Below are positions 33,727 through 42,859 of a stretch of DNA of 64,000 bases, one piece after another. The translations under genes and the position numbers were made by a program. Numbering within the stretch: position 1 is the stretch's first letter; every line of letters starts with the position of its first letter. Under the pieces are notes generated by a model that had not been told where the DNA came from, searched no databases, and worked only from the letters and a program-made list of their open reading frames with translations. The DNA is from Mesorhizobium sp. NZP2298 (lineage in GTDB: Bacteria > Pseudomonadota > Alphaproteobacteria > Rhizobiales > Rhizobiaceae), in contig NZ_CP033365.1 in assembly GCF_013170825.1 (NCBI RefSeq), positions 6,708,001-6,772,000 on the forward strand, in the 5' to 3' direction.

Positions 33727-33900
33727 GATGGATTCAGAAATTCCACCAAGATAGAACCGTTAGAAAGCGCTAATGTTCCCGCGCTAGACTCTCGTCTGCA
33801 ACGGACGCATTCTCTTCTGCGGGAGAAGGGTTTGGGCAAAGTCCAGCGCGATCGAGGTGCCAATCAAGCTGACCGGTGGCGAAAGCACGCCGGGAGGAGA

Positions 33901-34716
33901 ATGCTGTCACGTCGATTGCCGCGAACGCTCGTGGGCCTCCTCTTTCTGGGCGTTGGTACGCTTGCCGCAGTAGTCACCCAATTCGCTATCCAGAGCACCG
34001 CCGGGCAACAGAGCACCTCTGGCCTCATCGCTGACTTTCAGAGCACCATAACAAATTGGACAAAAACATTGCCTGGCTCAATGGAAGGCCGCGCGTCGGT
34101 GATCGACGGCGATACGGTCGAGATTGCTGGTCAGCGCATCCGCTTCAACGGCATCGATGCACCGGAGAGCCGGCAGTATTGCGACGACGCCAAGGGCTTC
34201 GAATACGCCTGCGGGCGTCGCGCTGCCCAAGCCTTGGATGAGTTCCTGGCAGCTTCGCGACCGCTGCGTTGCAGCTTTGTTGGCCGCGATCGGTATGGCC
34301 GGCTTGTAGGGAATTGCGATCGCGCAGACGGTCGCAGCGTTCAGCGCTGGCTTGTCGAACAGGGTCTGGCCCTCGACTGGCCGCGCTATTCGAATGGGAC
34401 ATTCGCCGCCGAGCAAGGCACTGCCAAAGCGGCTCACCGCGGCCTTTGGCAGGGAAGGTTCGATCAACCTTGGGATTGGCGTGCGGTCAATGCCGACAAG
34501 GTCGAGACTGTCAGCGAGCAATCGCCTGGCTTCGGGCTTCTCGGCTCAGGCTGCAACATCAAGGGCAACATCAGCGTGAACTCTGGTGACCACATCTACC
34601 ACCTGCCTGGCCAAGAACATTATGCCGAGACAGTCATATCGACTGGAAAGGGCGAGCGCTGGTTTTGCTCTGAGGCCGAAGCTCGGGCTGCAGGTTGGCG
34701 TCGAGCAAAGCGATGA
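33901..34716 (+). CDS. Exported thermonuclease (SNase) family protein
   Basis: ATG 33901 follows GGGAGGAGA, which decides the start over an in-frame codon at 33832. The product (271 residues) has an N-terminal hydrophobic segment (TLVGLLFLGVGTLAAVVTQF), so it is exported or anchored. The SNase fold shows ASVIDGDTVEIAGQRIRFNG, IDAPESRQYC, FVGRDRYGRLVGNC and AHRGLWQGRFDQPWDWR, including the Asp and Arg residues of the active site. The C-terminal 55 residues (CNIKGNISVNSGDHIYHLPG ... RWFCSEAEARAAGW) are a common add-on in rhizobial SNase-like proteins. It probably hydrolyses nucleic acid in the periplasm or outside the cell. Confidence 0.83.
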   Translation: MLSRRLPRTLVGLLFLGVGTLAAVVTQFAIQSTAGQQSTSGLIADFQSTITNWTKTLPGSMEGRASVIDGDTVEIAGQRIRFNGIDAPESRQYCDDAKGFEYACGRRAAQALDEFLAASRPLRCSFVGRDRYGRLVGNCDRADGRSVQRWLVEQGLALDWPRYSNGTFAAEQGTAKAAHRGLWQGRFDQPWDWRAVNADKVETVSEQSPGFGLLGSGCNIKGNISVNSGDHIYHLPGQEHYAETVISTGKGERWFCSEAEARAAGWRRAKR

Positions 34717-35254
34717 GGCTCCGGGAGAGCCAGGAGTGCCGGACTGGGTAAAGCCTTGGCTATGCTCCAGCGCCGTTTTGGTTGGGATATTTCTCAGCGT
34801 GTGGCGGGTCGAACACCAGAAGCGGTCGAGCTGCCAAAAATGGTCAAAACTGGCAGCCACCGGCGTCGAGGTAAATCTCTGATCCCGCCTTGACCAAGAA
34901 GTACATGGCCACATGGAATCCTTCGCGTTCTTGGTGTCGCAAGTGGGTGCAGCATTCGTTGAACGTGCTCCACGGACGAGGAACTCGCCGAAGCCGAAGC
35001 TTGCGAGCGACTGCGGAGAATTTGCTTTTCCCCACATTCTATCGGGCATTGAAGGCCACGATCCGTATGAAATGCTTCCCCGATCCAGGTGCTACGCCGA
35101 GGAATCTTCGCGACGTCGACTTTATTGCTTCCGGTCTGCCCGGCCTTCTGGAGCATCGTCAGTGGGAGGGGGATGGGACCCCGGGCGACTCTGCGGTGAG
35201 CCTCTGGTTGAGATTGTACCCAACACCAGCTCCAATTCGTTACGCATTTGGGCC
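34717..35254 (+). other. Unassigned stretch, no supported gene
   Basis: Several overlapping frames are open on both strands (for example 34890-35261 and 34913-35329 on +, 34794-35156 on -), but none shows a recognised motif and their codon patterns compete. The stretch may be debris of a transposase or other mobile gene, which I could not confirm. Confidence 0.4.
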
Positions 35255-35794
35255 TTATTGAATCGTTCCGGCATAGATGGACTTTACAGTCTCGATTGCA
35301 CCCAGGAACGATGCGTAAAGCGCGGTTGATCGAACTGATGCGTCAACGAAATCTACGTCTTCGTCTGCTTCGATGTTGAGTGCGTGCTTATCGAGCATGG
35401 CACCTATCTGTGGGACGCTATAAGATCCAGATTGTCTGTTTACCATTTCAGCTTCGATAACGGGGTAATATTCATCTTCGCGCCCCAAGATCATGCGCAT
35501 GATGGTGAGCTCATCGGCTCTGACGTTTGGAGCTATATACTTCGTTCCTGTGATCATGAAATTCTCGGCATCTTCATCTGCGGTTTTTTGCACGCCCGAG
35601 AAACAACTTATCGCTGCCTTAACGAGGATAATAGAGAAGATGACAATTTCTGTTTTTCGATAGTTTTGGACGGGTGCCGTCCCTGCGACACCATCGCGAT
35701 AGTACCCCTCCACCCTGTCGGCGGTCGCGTCTAGGACAGCGGCAAACAAAAGGCTTCGGTCAATCGGCAATTTCTTCTTGAACATCCCGAACAT
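35255..35794 (-). CDS. Hypothetical cytoplasmic protein
   Basis: A 179-residue product starting MFGMFKKKLPIDRSLLFAAV. It is soluble and mostly helical, with one mildly hydrophobic segment (TEIVIFSIILVKAAISCFSG) and several acidic stretches (EADEDVDFVDASV). GC content is lower than in the surroundings, suggesting a different origin. No family is recognised and neighbours give no clue. The clean frame and plausible start make it a likely real gene. Confidence 0.6.
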   Translation of the reverse strand: MFGMFKKKLPIDRSLLFAAVLDATADRVEGYYRDGVAGTAPVQNYRKTEIVIFSIILVKAAISCFSGVQKTADEDAENFMITGTKYIAPNVRADELTIMRMILGREDEYYPVIEAEMVNRQSGSYSVPQIGAMLDKHALNIEADEDVDFVDASVRSTALYASFLGAIETVKSIYAGTIQ

Positions 35795-36228
35795 TATTAG
35801 TCCCCCGGCTACCTATATCTGACCTAAGAATTTGAACTGCCCACATTAGCACTAAGCGAAATTGCTCTCTAGGTCCGGTTCGCGGGCTACCTCTTGCTAT
35901 CAGCCTCAGGCAGCAGCCTATCACATCGCATGCCACAAAGAGCAGCCCCGGCATCCGACCTGCTCCAGCGCCGCTTCTGGTAGGCAGTGGCGGAAACCCG
36001 AATGGCCGTGAGGCGCAGTCTCCGGCGCGGTCGCCGGTTGTGTCCGCTTACGGCGGTGGCCGAGCTAACTTCGATGGCCGAGATGACGCGCATTGCTGCC
36101 GCTAGCTAGCATCCGCTACGAGGATGGGAAGCACAAGCAGTGCGCTGGAAATGGCGTCAGGCTCTGTTCACTTGCTATGCCTAAGAATGTGCATATATTG
36201 TGCGTAAGAGAGAGGTCGGAGATTTGTC
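35795..36228 (+). other. Intergenic region before the Xre/RES pair
   Basis: No gene is supported in this 430 bp. The end nearest the antitoxin gene is AT-richer (GTGCATATATTGTGCGTAAG at 36188-36207) and probably holds its promoter and operator. The near-repeated GTGC elements on either side of ATATATT could be the binding site of the Xre-type antitoxin, since such pairs usually repress themselves; this is inference. Confidence 0.4.
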
Positions 36229-36615
36229 ATGACCCACGCACAGCTCGCCCAATCGAAAGTGGTCTCAGGTTTTGTCGACAGCCTGCAGGAGCCGCGCACG
36301 CCTTATATCTCGCCGAAGCGCCTGTCGCAGGCGCTGGGCGTGAAGGTGGCCAACCTGGCGCAGTTGACCGGCGTCCACCGCAACACGCTCCGTAACCCGT
36401 CATCGGAGCGACTGCAGGGTCGCATGCGCGAGATGGTGAAAGTGATTTCGGCCGCAACGGAACTCACCGGCGACGTCAAGAAGGCGATCTTTTGGTACCG
36501 CAATGAACCGATTGCCGACTATGGCTATCGCACGGCTGCCGAACTCGTCGCGGACGGCCAGGTCGAGGCCGTTCTGGCCTTTATCCGGGATCTCGAAAAT
36601 GGGGCGCGTGGGTGA
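36229..36615 (+). CDS. Xre/MbcA/ParS-type antitoxin
   Basis: The 128-residue product has an N-terminal HTH-like part (SPKRLSQALGVKVANLAQLT, then GVHRNTLRN) and a C-terminal toxin-binding part ending AELVADGQVEAVLAFIRDLE. The GQ..AV.A.I pattern is the hallmark of MbcA/ParS/Xre antitoxins of RES systems. Its stop (GTGA) overlaps the start of the RES gene at 36612. It should neutralise the RES toxin and repress the operon. The antitoxin frame is intact. Confidence 0.85.
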   Translation: MTHAQLAQSKVVSGFVDSLQEPRTPYISPKRLSQALGVKVANLAQLTGVHRNTLRNPSSERLQGRMREMVKVISAATELTGDVKKAIFWYRNEPIADYGYRTAAELVADGQVEAVLAFIRDLENGARG

Positions 36616-37135
36616 GGATCACCCGAGTCGGTCCAGACGAGATCTTCCATCGCTATCTGACGCCCAAATGGGCTTTCCTGCCCACCAGTGGTGGGGGCGC
36701 GGCGATCGATGGCGGGCGCTTCAATCGGCCCGGCGTCGAAGCCCTTTACCTGTCCCGCGCGCCTCAGACAGCGTTGGAGGAATACAAGCAGGGTGCCAGC
36801 ATCACCCGCCCGCCACCCTTGCCGCCTACAAGATCACGCTTTCCGAGATCGCCGATCTTTCTCGGGGGTTCGACCCGAATGTTTGGGATAGTGCCTGGAA
36901 GGAATGGGATTGTGCCTGGCGCCAGATCGCTCGCATCGACAGCAAGATACCTTCATCGTGGAAGCTTGCGGACCTCGTCATTACGACCGGGCTTCGCGGT
37001 ACCCTGTTTCCGTCGCTGCGCCACGCCGGCGGCACCAACCTGGTGATCTTTTCAGCCAACCTTGTCGAAGGCGACAAGGTCGCGGTCCATGATCCCGATC
37101 ACCGGCTGCCGAACGATCAGTCATCGTGGCCCTGA
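36612..37135 (+). pseudogene. RES-domain toxin with frameshift
   Basis: ATG-like start GTG/ATG overlap at 36612 begins MRITRVGPDEIFHRYLTPKW. The RES signature follows in GGGAAIDGGRFNRPGVEALY and LSRAPQTALEEYKQ. Near 36805-36825 the sense passes to another frame, which continues PATLAAYKITLSEIADLSRG, then LRGTLFPSLRHAGGTNLVIF and ends at 37135. A single-base change in the C-rich stretch CCCGCCCGCCACCC would restore one 175-residue protein. RES toxins degrade NAD+. With the break the toxin should be inactive, unless it is a sequencing error. Confidence 0.8.
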
Positions 37136-37173
37136 GTTGCTAGCCGTCGTAAGCAACCCGATTTCCGATCAGT

Positions 37174-37896
37174 TCAGAGCGCCTCATCCTCAACGACGCC
37201 AGTCGTTGGCTCGCCTTCTTCGCCGTCGCCCTCCCCCCGGACAAGACCGGTCGGTATATCCCCGGCCAGCAGTTTCTCCTTCGACAGCAGCCCTGCGTCC
37301 TCGAGCGCCTCGAAATCCGGCAGCTCGCGCAGCGTGTCGAGCCCGAACTGCGACAGGAAATTTTTGGTCGTCACATAGGTGTACGGCGCGCCCGGCTGCG
37401 GGCTGCGCGGCCCCGACGCGATGAGGTCCTGCGCGCGCAGCACGCCGATCAGATCGCGCGACACCTCCTTGCCGAAAAAGCTCGACAGTTCCGCGCGCGT
37501 GATCGGCTGGAAATAAGCAATGCACGTCAAGACGAGCGCTTCGGATTGTGACAATTCTTTCGACCCCAGTCCCACGGGCGTGCCGAATGCGGAACGGATG
37601 ACGTCGGCAAAGGCTTTTTTGGTCCGGTGTTGCCAGCCGCCGGCGACCGCGACCAGCTCATAGGGGCGGCCGGCAAGCTCGGCGCGGAGGTCGTCGATGA
37701 TCAGCTCGAGATTGCAGTTTCTTCCCACCACCTGCGCCAGGACACTACGTGTCACCGGTTCGCTGGCGGCAAAGATTACCGCTTCGACGCGGACCATCCA
37801 TTCGCGCCAGCGCAGCTCCGGCGGCAGGTGGTCCAGTTCTGTGTCGAGCAGCACAGGCTGTTCGGTCGGCTTGCGGCGGGCAGACGCTTCGCTCAT
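37174..37896 (-). CDS. scpB: ScpB-like segregation and condensation protein
   Basis: The 240-residue product contains two winged-helix units as in ScpB: WMVRVEAVIFAASEPVTRSV ... ELVAVAGGWQHRTKK, and SQSEALVLTCIAYFQPITRA ... GAPYTYVTTKNFLSQFGLDT. ScpB is the kleisin-associated subunit of the SMC condensin. This copy is probably an accessory paralogue carried by the mobile element, since no ScpA or SMC gene is nearby. It lies 2 bp from the DUF1403 gene, with which it forms an operon. On the element it may serve maintenance or regulation; that is inference. Confidence 0.82.
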   Translation of the reverse strand: MSEASARRKPTEQPVLLDTELDHLPPELRWREWMVRVEAVIFAASEPVTRSVLAQVVGRNCNLELIIDDLRAELAGRPYELVAVAGGWQHRTKKAFADVIRSAFGTPVGLGSKELSQSEALVLTCIAYFQPITRAELSSFFGKEVSRDLIGVLRAQDLIASGPRSPQPGAPYTYVTTKNFLSQFGLDTLRELPDFEALEDAGLLSKEKLLAGDIPTGLVRGEGDGEEGEPTTGVVEDEAL

Positions 37897-37898
37897 CG

Positions 37899-38840
37899 CT
37901 ACAACCCAAACAGCCGAAAAGTGGTGCGGCCGGAAAGCTCGCGCACGGCATCGAGTTGTTGCAGCCGCTCGAACAGGCGTCGCGCCGCAAAGCGCGACAG
38001 GTTTTTGGTCGTCAGCGAGCCCGAAACGGCGTCTTCATTGAGGAGCGAAAAGATCGCGTCGCCGGCGCCCTTGGCGCGCAATTTTGGTGCGATGGCGATG
38101 AGCCTTTCGGCGCGGCGCGACAAATCGGCGGCCAGCCGGCAGGCCGCCGCTGCCACTGGAACCAGCGCGACGCAGACCGCGCGCTCAAAATTTTTTTCGC
38201 CGGGCCGGATGCGCTCGCCGCCGGGCTCGCGGCGAAAAGCTGGACCAAAAGCTTGCGCCATCAGGAGCGGCAGCGGCCGCGGCCAGCGCAGGCTTTGCGC
38301 CAGTACCAGGTCGGCCAGCCACCAGGCGAAAAGCTCGCAATCCGGTCGCATGGCGACGACGTGAGTGGCGATCGCCGCGGCGGCGAAGGGCGCCGGCCGC
38401 TGCAACCCCGCCAGTTTTTCGATCTCCGTGCAAAGGTCGGCGAGCGCCGCGCCGTCGCAATGGAGCCCGAGCTGCTCGACGATCCTTTCGAGCCGATCGG
38501 CGCCGGTGGCGGGCGGCTGCACGGCCAGCTGCCGCCAGGCGCTATAGACGGTGCCGGCGGGGCCGTGATCGGCGCCGGCCGGGCGCAGGTACCAGGCGTC
38601 GCGCAGGGCGGCCTCGTCTTCTGAGCGGCCGGCGAGCCGCATGCTGGCGGCGGCACAGCGAAGCGCCAGCCGCTGCCGCCAGGCGCCGGACCAGCTGGCT
38701 TGCGCGCGTGCGAGCGTGTCGAGCGTGCTCACGGCGGCGCCGGCCCGATCGGCGTCGCTGGAGGCGCCGGTGGCGAGCGCCCAGACCGGCACGGTCGGCG
38801 GCGCGGCGGGGCTGGCGGTCGCGGGATCGAGGCGAATCAT
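37899..38840 (-). CDS. DUF1403 family protein
   Basis: The frame is open to 38915, but ATG 38840 (MIRLDPATASPAAPPTVPVW) is the more likely start, giving 313 residues. The sequence is Ala/Arg/Leu-rich and helical (LALRCAAASMRLAGRSEDEA, LRDAWYLRPAGADHGPAGTV), matching the DUF1403 family found on rhizobial plasmids and islands beside scpB-like genes. Function unknown. The pairing with scpB and proximity to mobilisation genes point to a role in upkeep of the element. Confidence 0.7.
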   Translation of the reverse strand: MIRLDPATASPAAPPTVPVWALATGASSDADRAGAAVSTLDTLARAQASWSGAWRQRLALRCAAASMRLAGRSEDEAALRDAWYLRPAGADHGPAGTVYSAWRQLAVQPPATGADRLERIVEQLGLHCDGAALADLCTEIEKLAGLQRPAPFAAAAIATHVVAMRPDCELFAWWLADLVLAQSLRWPRPLPLLMAQAFGPAFRREPGGERIRPGEKNFERAVCVALVPVAAAACRLAADLSRRAERLIAIAPKLRAKGAGDAIFSLLNEDAVSGSLTTKNLSRFAARRLFERLQQLDAVRELSGRTTFRLFGL

Positions 38841-39048
38841 GGTTTGGAGCGTAAAGCGCCCGTGCGCTTTGCGCCACACTTTTGCGCCAAAACGCACAGC
38901 CTGTCGGAGCGACAAAACGAACGATAATCTTGCATTATCAGTCGTTTAACTCTTATCGACTTCCGCTCCTCATAAGATAGTCGGCTAACTAATAAGTTCT
39001 CGACAGGGCACCTTCACGCAGCCCGGACGAAGATTTCGAGCAGTCATG

Positions 39049-41019
39049 TCACGAAACACTCGGCCCACTCTTCTGCCGGCCGATGGTCCATGAAATCTCC
39101 TCTCCGTGCACGACACCGGAGACCTCTTTGCCGACATGCCGCTCGAGCACCGGCCGCCATGGCACCAATGTGAACTCGCGCGACCTCTCGATGATGGCGT
39201 ACTTGCCGCTGGCGAGCTCGACGGACCGCCGCAGCGTGCCTTCTATTCGCTCTCCCGGCTGCGCTTCGGCATACGCGAGCCCAAGTTCCTCCGACAGCTG
39301 ACCGGCAACACGGTTCAGCTCACGCTGGCGCAGGATCGAAAGCACGTTGGCTCGGTAAACGATCCGATCCTGCTTTTCATGCGCGAGGCCTTGGGCGATC
39401 AGCCACTGCCGCCGATGGGCTTGCGCCTCGCGAACCTCACGCCCGAACCCAGAGTCGCGCAACGCCTCCGGTCTCTCCGCACCCAGCTCCCGGTCGAGCC
39501 AGGTGGCGCCTTGGAAGCTGACTTGGCGTTCCAGAGCAATTGATGAGAGCTTCTCGACTGTCACGGGCTTCGCCCTGGCTCGCTGGTGCTCGTAGCCGGA
39601 GACGCGATCGAGATAATCCGGCGCGATGATCCAGGTGCCGTCCGGCTCGCGCTCCACGCCTGCAGTAGCACGCCGGATCGCCTCCAGCCGCCGCGCATGC
39701 GTTTCGGCAAAGCGTTCGGTGGCGGATGGGTCGTGCTTCAGATGAATATCGATGCTGTAGCGACCATTATGGGCAGCGGCGATCTCGGCGATCGTGCGGT
39801 CAACGTGCCTGGGCTCGGTGTTCCTCGGCGTGACACGCACCATGCAGCCGTCGGGCGTCGGCTCGATAACCTCTCCTTTGCCGATGTCGATGTAGTGGCT
39901 TCTGCCGTCCAGGCCATCAACGATGAGGTAGTGCCGGTCGTTGATTTCGTCGCCCAACCCGCGCGCGACAACGCGGCCAACAACAGGCTGGGTCGGCTCC
40001 CCGGATCGATCGTGAATCACACAGTCAGCAGCACTGCGGGCGAGCCGCTTGCCTGTCAGCTCACGATGCATTGTCTTGATGATGTCGCCGCGCTCGCCGA
40101 TGCGGCGCAGCGTCGCTTCAAGCTCATCATCCAGGCGCCAGCGGCCCGAGCCGGTCTCTCCGGCGAGCCCCATGCGCTCGAGCTTGCGCAAGCGTCCGTG
40201 GTGCAACGTCTGGCGAAACGCGTCGCGGCCCTCCGCCGAAACAAGTCCCTCATCATCGCGCATGCGCAGCAGTTGCCGATCGATGCTGGTGAAGCGTTCC
40301 TGCTCCATTTCCTGGCGCAGGCGCTGTTCGATCTCGCGGTCGGTGCGCGGACCGAGGTCGAGGCTTACCAGTTCGGCCGCCCGCTCGCGGATGCCGCTCG
40401 AAATATACTCCCGCGCGATGACGAGGTTTTCGCCGCGATCATCCTTGCCGCGGACAATAATGTGACTGTGCGGATGGCCGGTGTTGAAATGATCGACGGC
40501 GACCCAGTCGAGCCTGGTGCCGAGGTCCTCTTGCATCTGCGCCATGAGGCGCCGGGCCAGCGGCTTGAGGTCATCATATTCGATGCCGTCTTCGGGTGCG
40601 ACGATGAAGCGGAACTGATGCCGGTCGCCATTGGCGCGATCAAGGAAGTCCTTGCCGTCGACATGGTTCTGGTCGGCATCGTAAAGTTCGCCAGGCGCTC
40701 CCTCCCGGGTGACCCCGTCGCGTTGGATGTAGCGAAGATGCGCACGCGCTCCGTCAGCGCCCTTGCCGGCGAGCTTGACGATTCTTGCCTTAACGATCAC
40801 CCGTCGCTGCCGGAAAGCGGCATATCGATCGCGTGACTTGAGCAGCGCAGCCGCAGCCCCGCCACGCCCCGCCCGGCTTCCGGTGAACCGAGCACGGCGC
40901 TGCGACCGGCCGCCGGCACGGTTGATCGCCGCCCGGATCTGGCCGGCATAGCGCTTGCCCGCCTTCGAACCTCGCGAACCGATTTTGCCGAGCTTCGGCC
41001 GGAATTCATCATCCCGCAT
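39049..41019 (-). CDS. rlxS: Relaxase of the RlxS/DUF3363 type
   Basis: A 656-residue protein starting MRDDEFRPKLGKIGSRGSKA. The relaxase core includes ARAHLRYIQRDGVTREGAPG, the metal-binding histidine cluster HFNTGHPHSHIIVRG and ISSGIRERAAELVSLDLGPR. The C-terminal half is the DUF3363 domain. RlxS nicks and pilots the element DNA during conjugation. Order rdfS, traF, transglycosylase and rlxS on one strand matches the operon described for ICEMlSym of M. loti R7A. A 416-codon antisense frame here is a shadow. Confidence 0.85.
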   Translation of the reverse strand: MRDDEFRPKLGKIGSRGSKAGKRYAGQIRAAINRAGGRSQRRARFTGSRAGRGGAAAALLKSRDRYAAFRQRRVIVKARIVKLAGKGADGARAHLRYIQRDGVTREGAPGELYDADQNHVDGKDFLDRANGDRHQFRFIVAPEDGIEYDDLKPLARRLMAQMQEDLGTRLDWVAVDHFNTGHPHSHIIVRGKDDRGENLVIAREYISSGIRERAAELVSLDLGPRTDREIEQRLRQEMEQERFTSIDRQLLRMRDDEGLVSAEGRDAFRQTLHHGRLRKLERMGLAGETGSGRWRLDDELEATLRRIGERGDIIKTMHRELTGKRLARSAADCVIHDRSGEPTQPVVGRVVARGLGDEINDRHYLIVDGLDGRSHYIDIGKGEVIEPTPDGCMVRVTPRNTEPRHVDRTIAEIAAAHNGRYSIDIHLKHDPSATERFAETHARRLEAIRRATAGVEREPDGTWIIAPDYLDRVSGYEHQRARAKPVTVEKLSSIALERQVSFQGATWLDRELGAERPEALRDSGFGREVREAQAHRRQWLIAQGLAHEKQDRIVYRANVLSILRQRELNRVAGQLSEELGLAYAEAQPGERIEGTLRRSVELASGKYAIIERSREFTLVPWRPVLERHVGKEVSGVVHGEEISWTIGRQKSGPSVS

Positions 41020-41209
41020 GGCAGCCTCCTGGCAACTTCAGGCAAAATATGAGACTCCGCGCCCTAGCCTCCTGGTGCCGCAAGTAGCCTCCGGGAGAAA
41101 CGATGTGCAGACAAAGACTTCGCCGCCTCATGGAGGCGGTGCCTTTATCTTGCCTTACGCGCCCCTCGCCTTAAGCGTCCCTGGCCCCTCCCGGATGCCC
41201 TCAACATCG
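41020..41209 (-). other. Short gap in the mobilisation operon with a hairpin
   Basis: The gap between the transglycosylase and relaxase genes contains a perfect 7-bp stem with a 3-base loop (CCGCCTC-ATG-GAGGCGG, 41130-41146). No T-run follows on either strand, so it is not a standard terminator; it could affect mRNA stability or be a protein-binding site. Confidence 0.35.
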
Positions 41210-41893
41210 CTAGCCATTGTGCTTCTTTGGCCGCGGGCGATCCCTGCCGAGCGGCACGAAAAGGCCGCCATTCGTTTCACCGGCGCGAACACCGCCGCGA
41301 AGGAAGAACAAAGAGCGTCCGGAGGGAGCGTTCCGCCCCTTTGAAGTTGTGGATTGGCCTTTGAATTCGTTCATGTCGGCCGCCGAAATCCCCGTCGCCT
41401 CAAGCTGTTTCAGATAGGCAACGGTCTCTTTCGGCAGCGGCCTTCGAAGCTTCAAATGGCCTTCATAGCGCTCGGGTCCAGCGTTGTAGGCGGCAAACAG
41501 GCCGGGGAATCCGAAACGCTTATACATGGCGCTGAGATAGGCGGTTCCGGCCAAGATGTTGTCGCGCGGATCGTGCGGGTCGGCTCCCAGACCGTGCTCG
41601 ACGCGCATCTCCTGATAGGTGCCGGGCATCACCTGCATAAGGCCCATGGCGCCGGCGCGGGAGGTGATGGGACGGCCATCGAGGACGGTCTTGCCGCGGC
41701 TTTCGGCATCGATGACGGCGCAAATCCAGGCCTGGGGAATATGGAAGCGTGCGCTTGCTTCCGATACGAAGTGCTGCCATCGTTGCAGCTGCGGACTTTG
41801 GGAGATGACGGCTGGCTCAGCGCCGGTCGAGGCGGAACAGGCGCATGGCGCGACGGCGATCATGCCGAGCATCAGGAGGGTCACTCGGTCCAT
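41210..41893 (-). CDS. Lytic transglycosylase of the conjugation operon
   Basis: A 227-residue protein with an N-terminal signal region (VTLLMLGMIAVAPCACSAST; the cysteines suggest possible lipidation). The SLT domain reads QAWICAVIDAESRGKTVLDG with the catalytic Glu, then AGAMGLMQVMPGTYQEM and NILAGTAYLSAMYKRFGFPG, and LFAAYNAGPERY. Such enzymes open peptidoglycan for the transfer apparatus. Its start overlaps the traF end by 13 bp. Position corresponds to msi107 of the R7A operon. Confidence 0.83.
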   Translation of the reverse strand: MDRVTLLMLGMIAVAPCACSASTGAEPAVISQSPQLQRWQHFVSEASARFHIPQAWICAVIDAESRGKTVLDGRPITSRAGAMGLMQVMPGTYQEMRVEHGLGADPHDPRDNILAGTAYLSAMYKRFGFPGLFAAYNAGPERYEGHLKLRRPLPKETVAYLKQLEATGISAADMNEFKGQSTTSKGRNAPSGRSLFFLRGGVRAGETNGGLFVPLGRDRPRPKKHNG

Positions 41894-42429
41894 AGCGGCA
41901 CCAGCCTCCCGATGATGTTTTCGGCCGGCACCGGCCCGAAATAGCGACTGTCGAAGGAGTGATTTTTTTCGTTGCCGAGCAGGAAAACCTCGTCATGGGC
42001 GAGCGCTCGGCAGCCGTTCCACCAGGGCAGCGGACGGCCTTGCGTGTCGATTTTGAGCCGACGGGCGACGATCTCGCCGCCTATGATGATGGCATTACTA
42101 AAGGCGCAGACATGCTCGTCCGGCAGCGCGGCGAGACGCTTCACCAGCGGTATATTGCGAGGCAGATAACCGCGTTGGTCGGCGAGATAGGCAACGAAGC
42201 CAGGCGGGCGGGCGAGCACAAGATCGCCGCGCGCAGGCGTGCCAGACCCAACGCGATAGAGACCGACCGGCGCGCTAGCCGAGGCGTTCCAGACCAGCAA
42301 GGGAGACGGCTTTGGGAGCGCCGTGAAGCCTGTCAGGCTCAGGCCAATCGCGGCGATGGCGATTGCCTTGCGCGCCCGAACGCGCCGCAAACGGCTGCCG
42401 ATCAGATGGATGGAAGGCCGCTGGCTCAT
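41881..42429 (-). CDS. traF: TraF-type S26 signal peptidase
   Basis: A 182-residue protein with an N-terminal membrane helix (AIAIAAIGLSLTGFTALP). S26 peptidase motifs follow: ASAPVGLYRVGSGTPARGDL with the Ser, PLVKRLAALPDEHVC with the Lys, and FLLGNEKNHSFDSRYFGPVP. TraF proteases mature the TrbC pilin in P-type conjugation systems. It overlaps rdfS by 4 bp and the transglycosylase by 13 bp, so all are translated from one message. Confidence 0.87.
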   Translation of the reverse strand: MSQRPSIHLIGSRLRRVRARKAIAIAAIGLSLTGFTALPKPSPLLVWNASASAPVGLYRVGSGTPARGDLVLARPPGFVAYLADQRGYLPRNIPLVKRLAALPDEHVCAFSNAIIIGGEIVARRLKIDTQGRPLPWWNGCRALAHDEVFLLGNEKNHSFDSRYFGPVPAENIIGRLVPLWTE

Positions 42430-42722
42430 GAGCGGGCTCCCTGGTCGGCTGAGACGGACCCGCCCTTGTCATCGTCGGAGCCGGGTTCTGGCGGGCGGCC
42501 TTTCGACCAGTCGTCGAGTTCGTCGATGTGGTAGCGGACATAGCGGCCGTGCTTGCGGTATTTCGGGCCGCCGCCGGTCAGCCGCATCTTTTCCAGGGTG
42601 CGCTGGGACAGGCCGATATAGAAGGCAGCCTGCGCGGTGTTCAGAAACGGACTGCCCTTCTTGGCGCGGGCCGCGCGGTCGTTTTCGTCGTCCATGATGG
42701 TCCCTCGTTTCGCTTCGGACAA
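42426..42722 (-). CDS. rdfS: RdfS-type excisionase / HTH_17 protein
   Basis: A 98-residue protein whose centre is a winged HTH of the excisionase type: SPFLNTAQAAFYIGLSQRTL, then MRLTGGGPKYRKHGRYVRYH. The tail is acidic. In ICEMlSym R7A, RdfS is the recombination directionality factor that makes IntS excise the element, and it heads the operon with traF, the transglycosylase and rlxS, as here. Such HTH_17 proteins cannot be told apart by motif alone; the gene order supports the name. Control would act through this gene as the switch to transfer. Confidence 0.75.
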   Translation of the reverse strand: MSEAKRGTIMDDENDRAARAKKGSPFLNTAQAAFYIGLSQRTLEKMRLTGGGPKYRKHGRYVRYHIDELDDWSKGRPPEPGSDDDKGGSVSADQGARS

Positions 42723-42859
42723 GCGACCGCGAGGATCGGCGAACGAGGTCGTCGTGGGGACGGGCGAAGAGTCGGGTGGGAGTTTTCGCCGCCCCTTCGG
42801 GCGAGCGTCGGCGGGAAACCCCCGCGCCGAGTTGCGGCGCGAGGGCTTGAGCCGGCCGG

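Noticed and set aside
34717..35254. Possible transposase or other coding debris
   Set aside because: Competing frames on both strands without a recognisable motif.
39586..40836. 416-codon + frame opposite the relaxase gene
   Set aside because: Antisense shadow of rlxS; no motif, and the relaxase frame carries the histidine cluster and DUF3363 part.
41130..41146. Intrinsic terminator within the mobilisation operon
   Set aside because: The hairpin is perfect, but no T-run follows on either strand.
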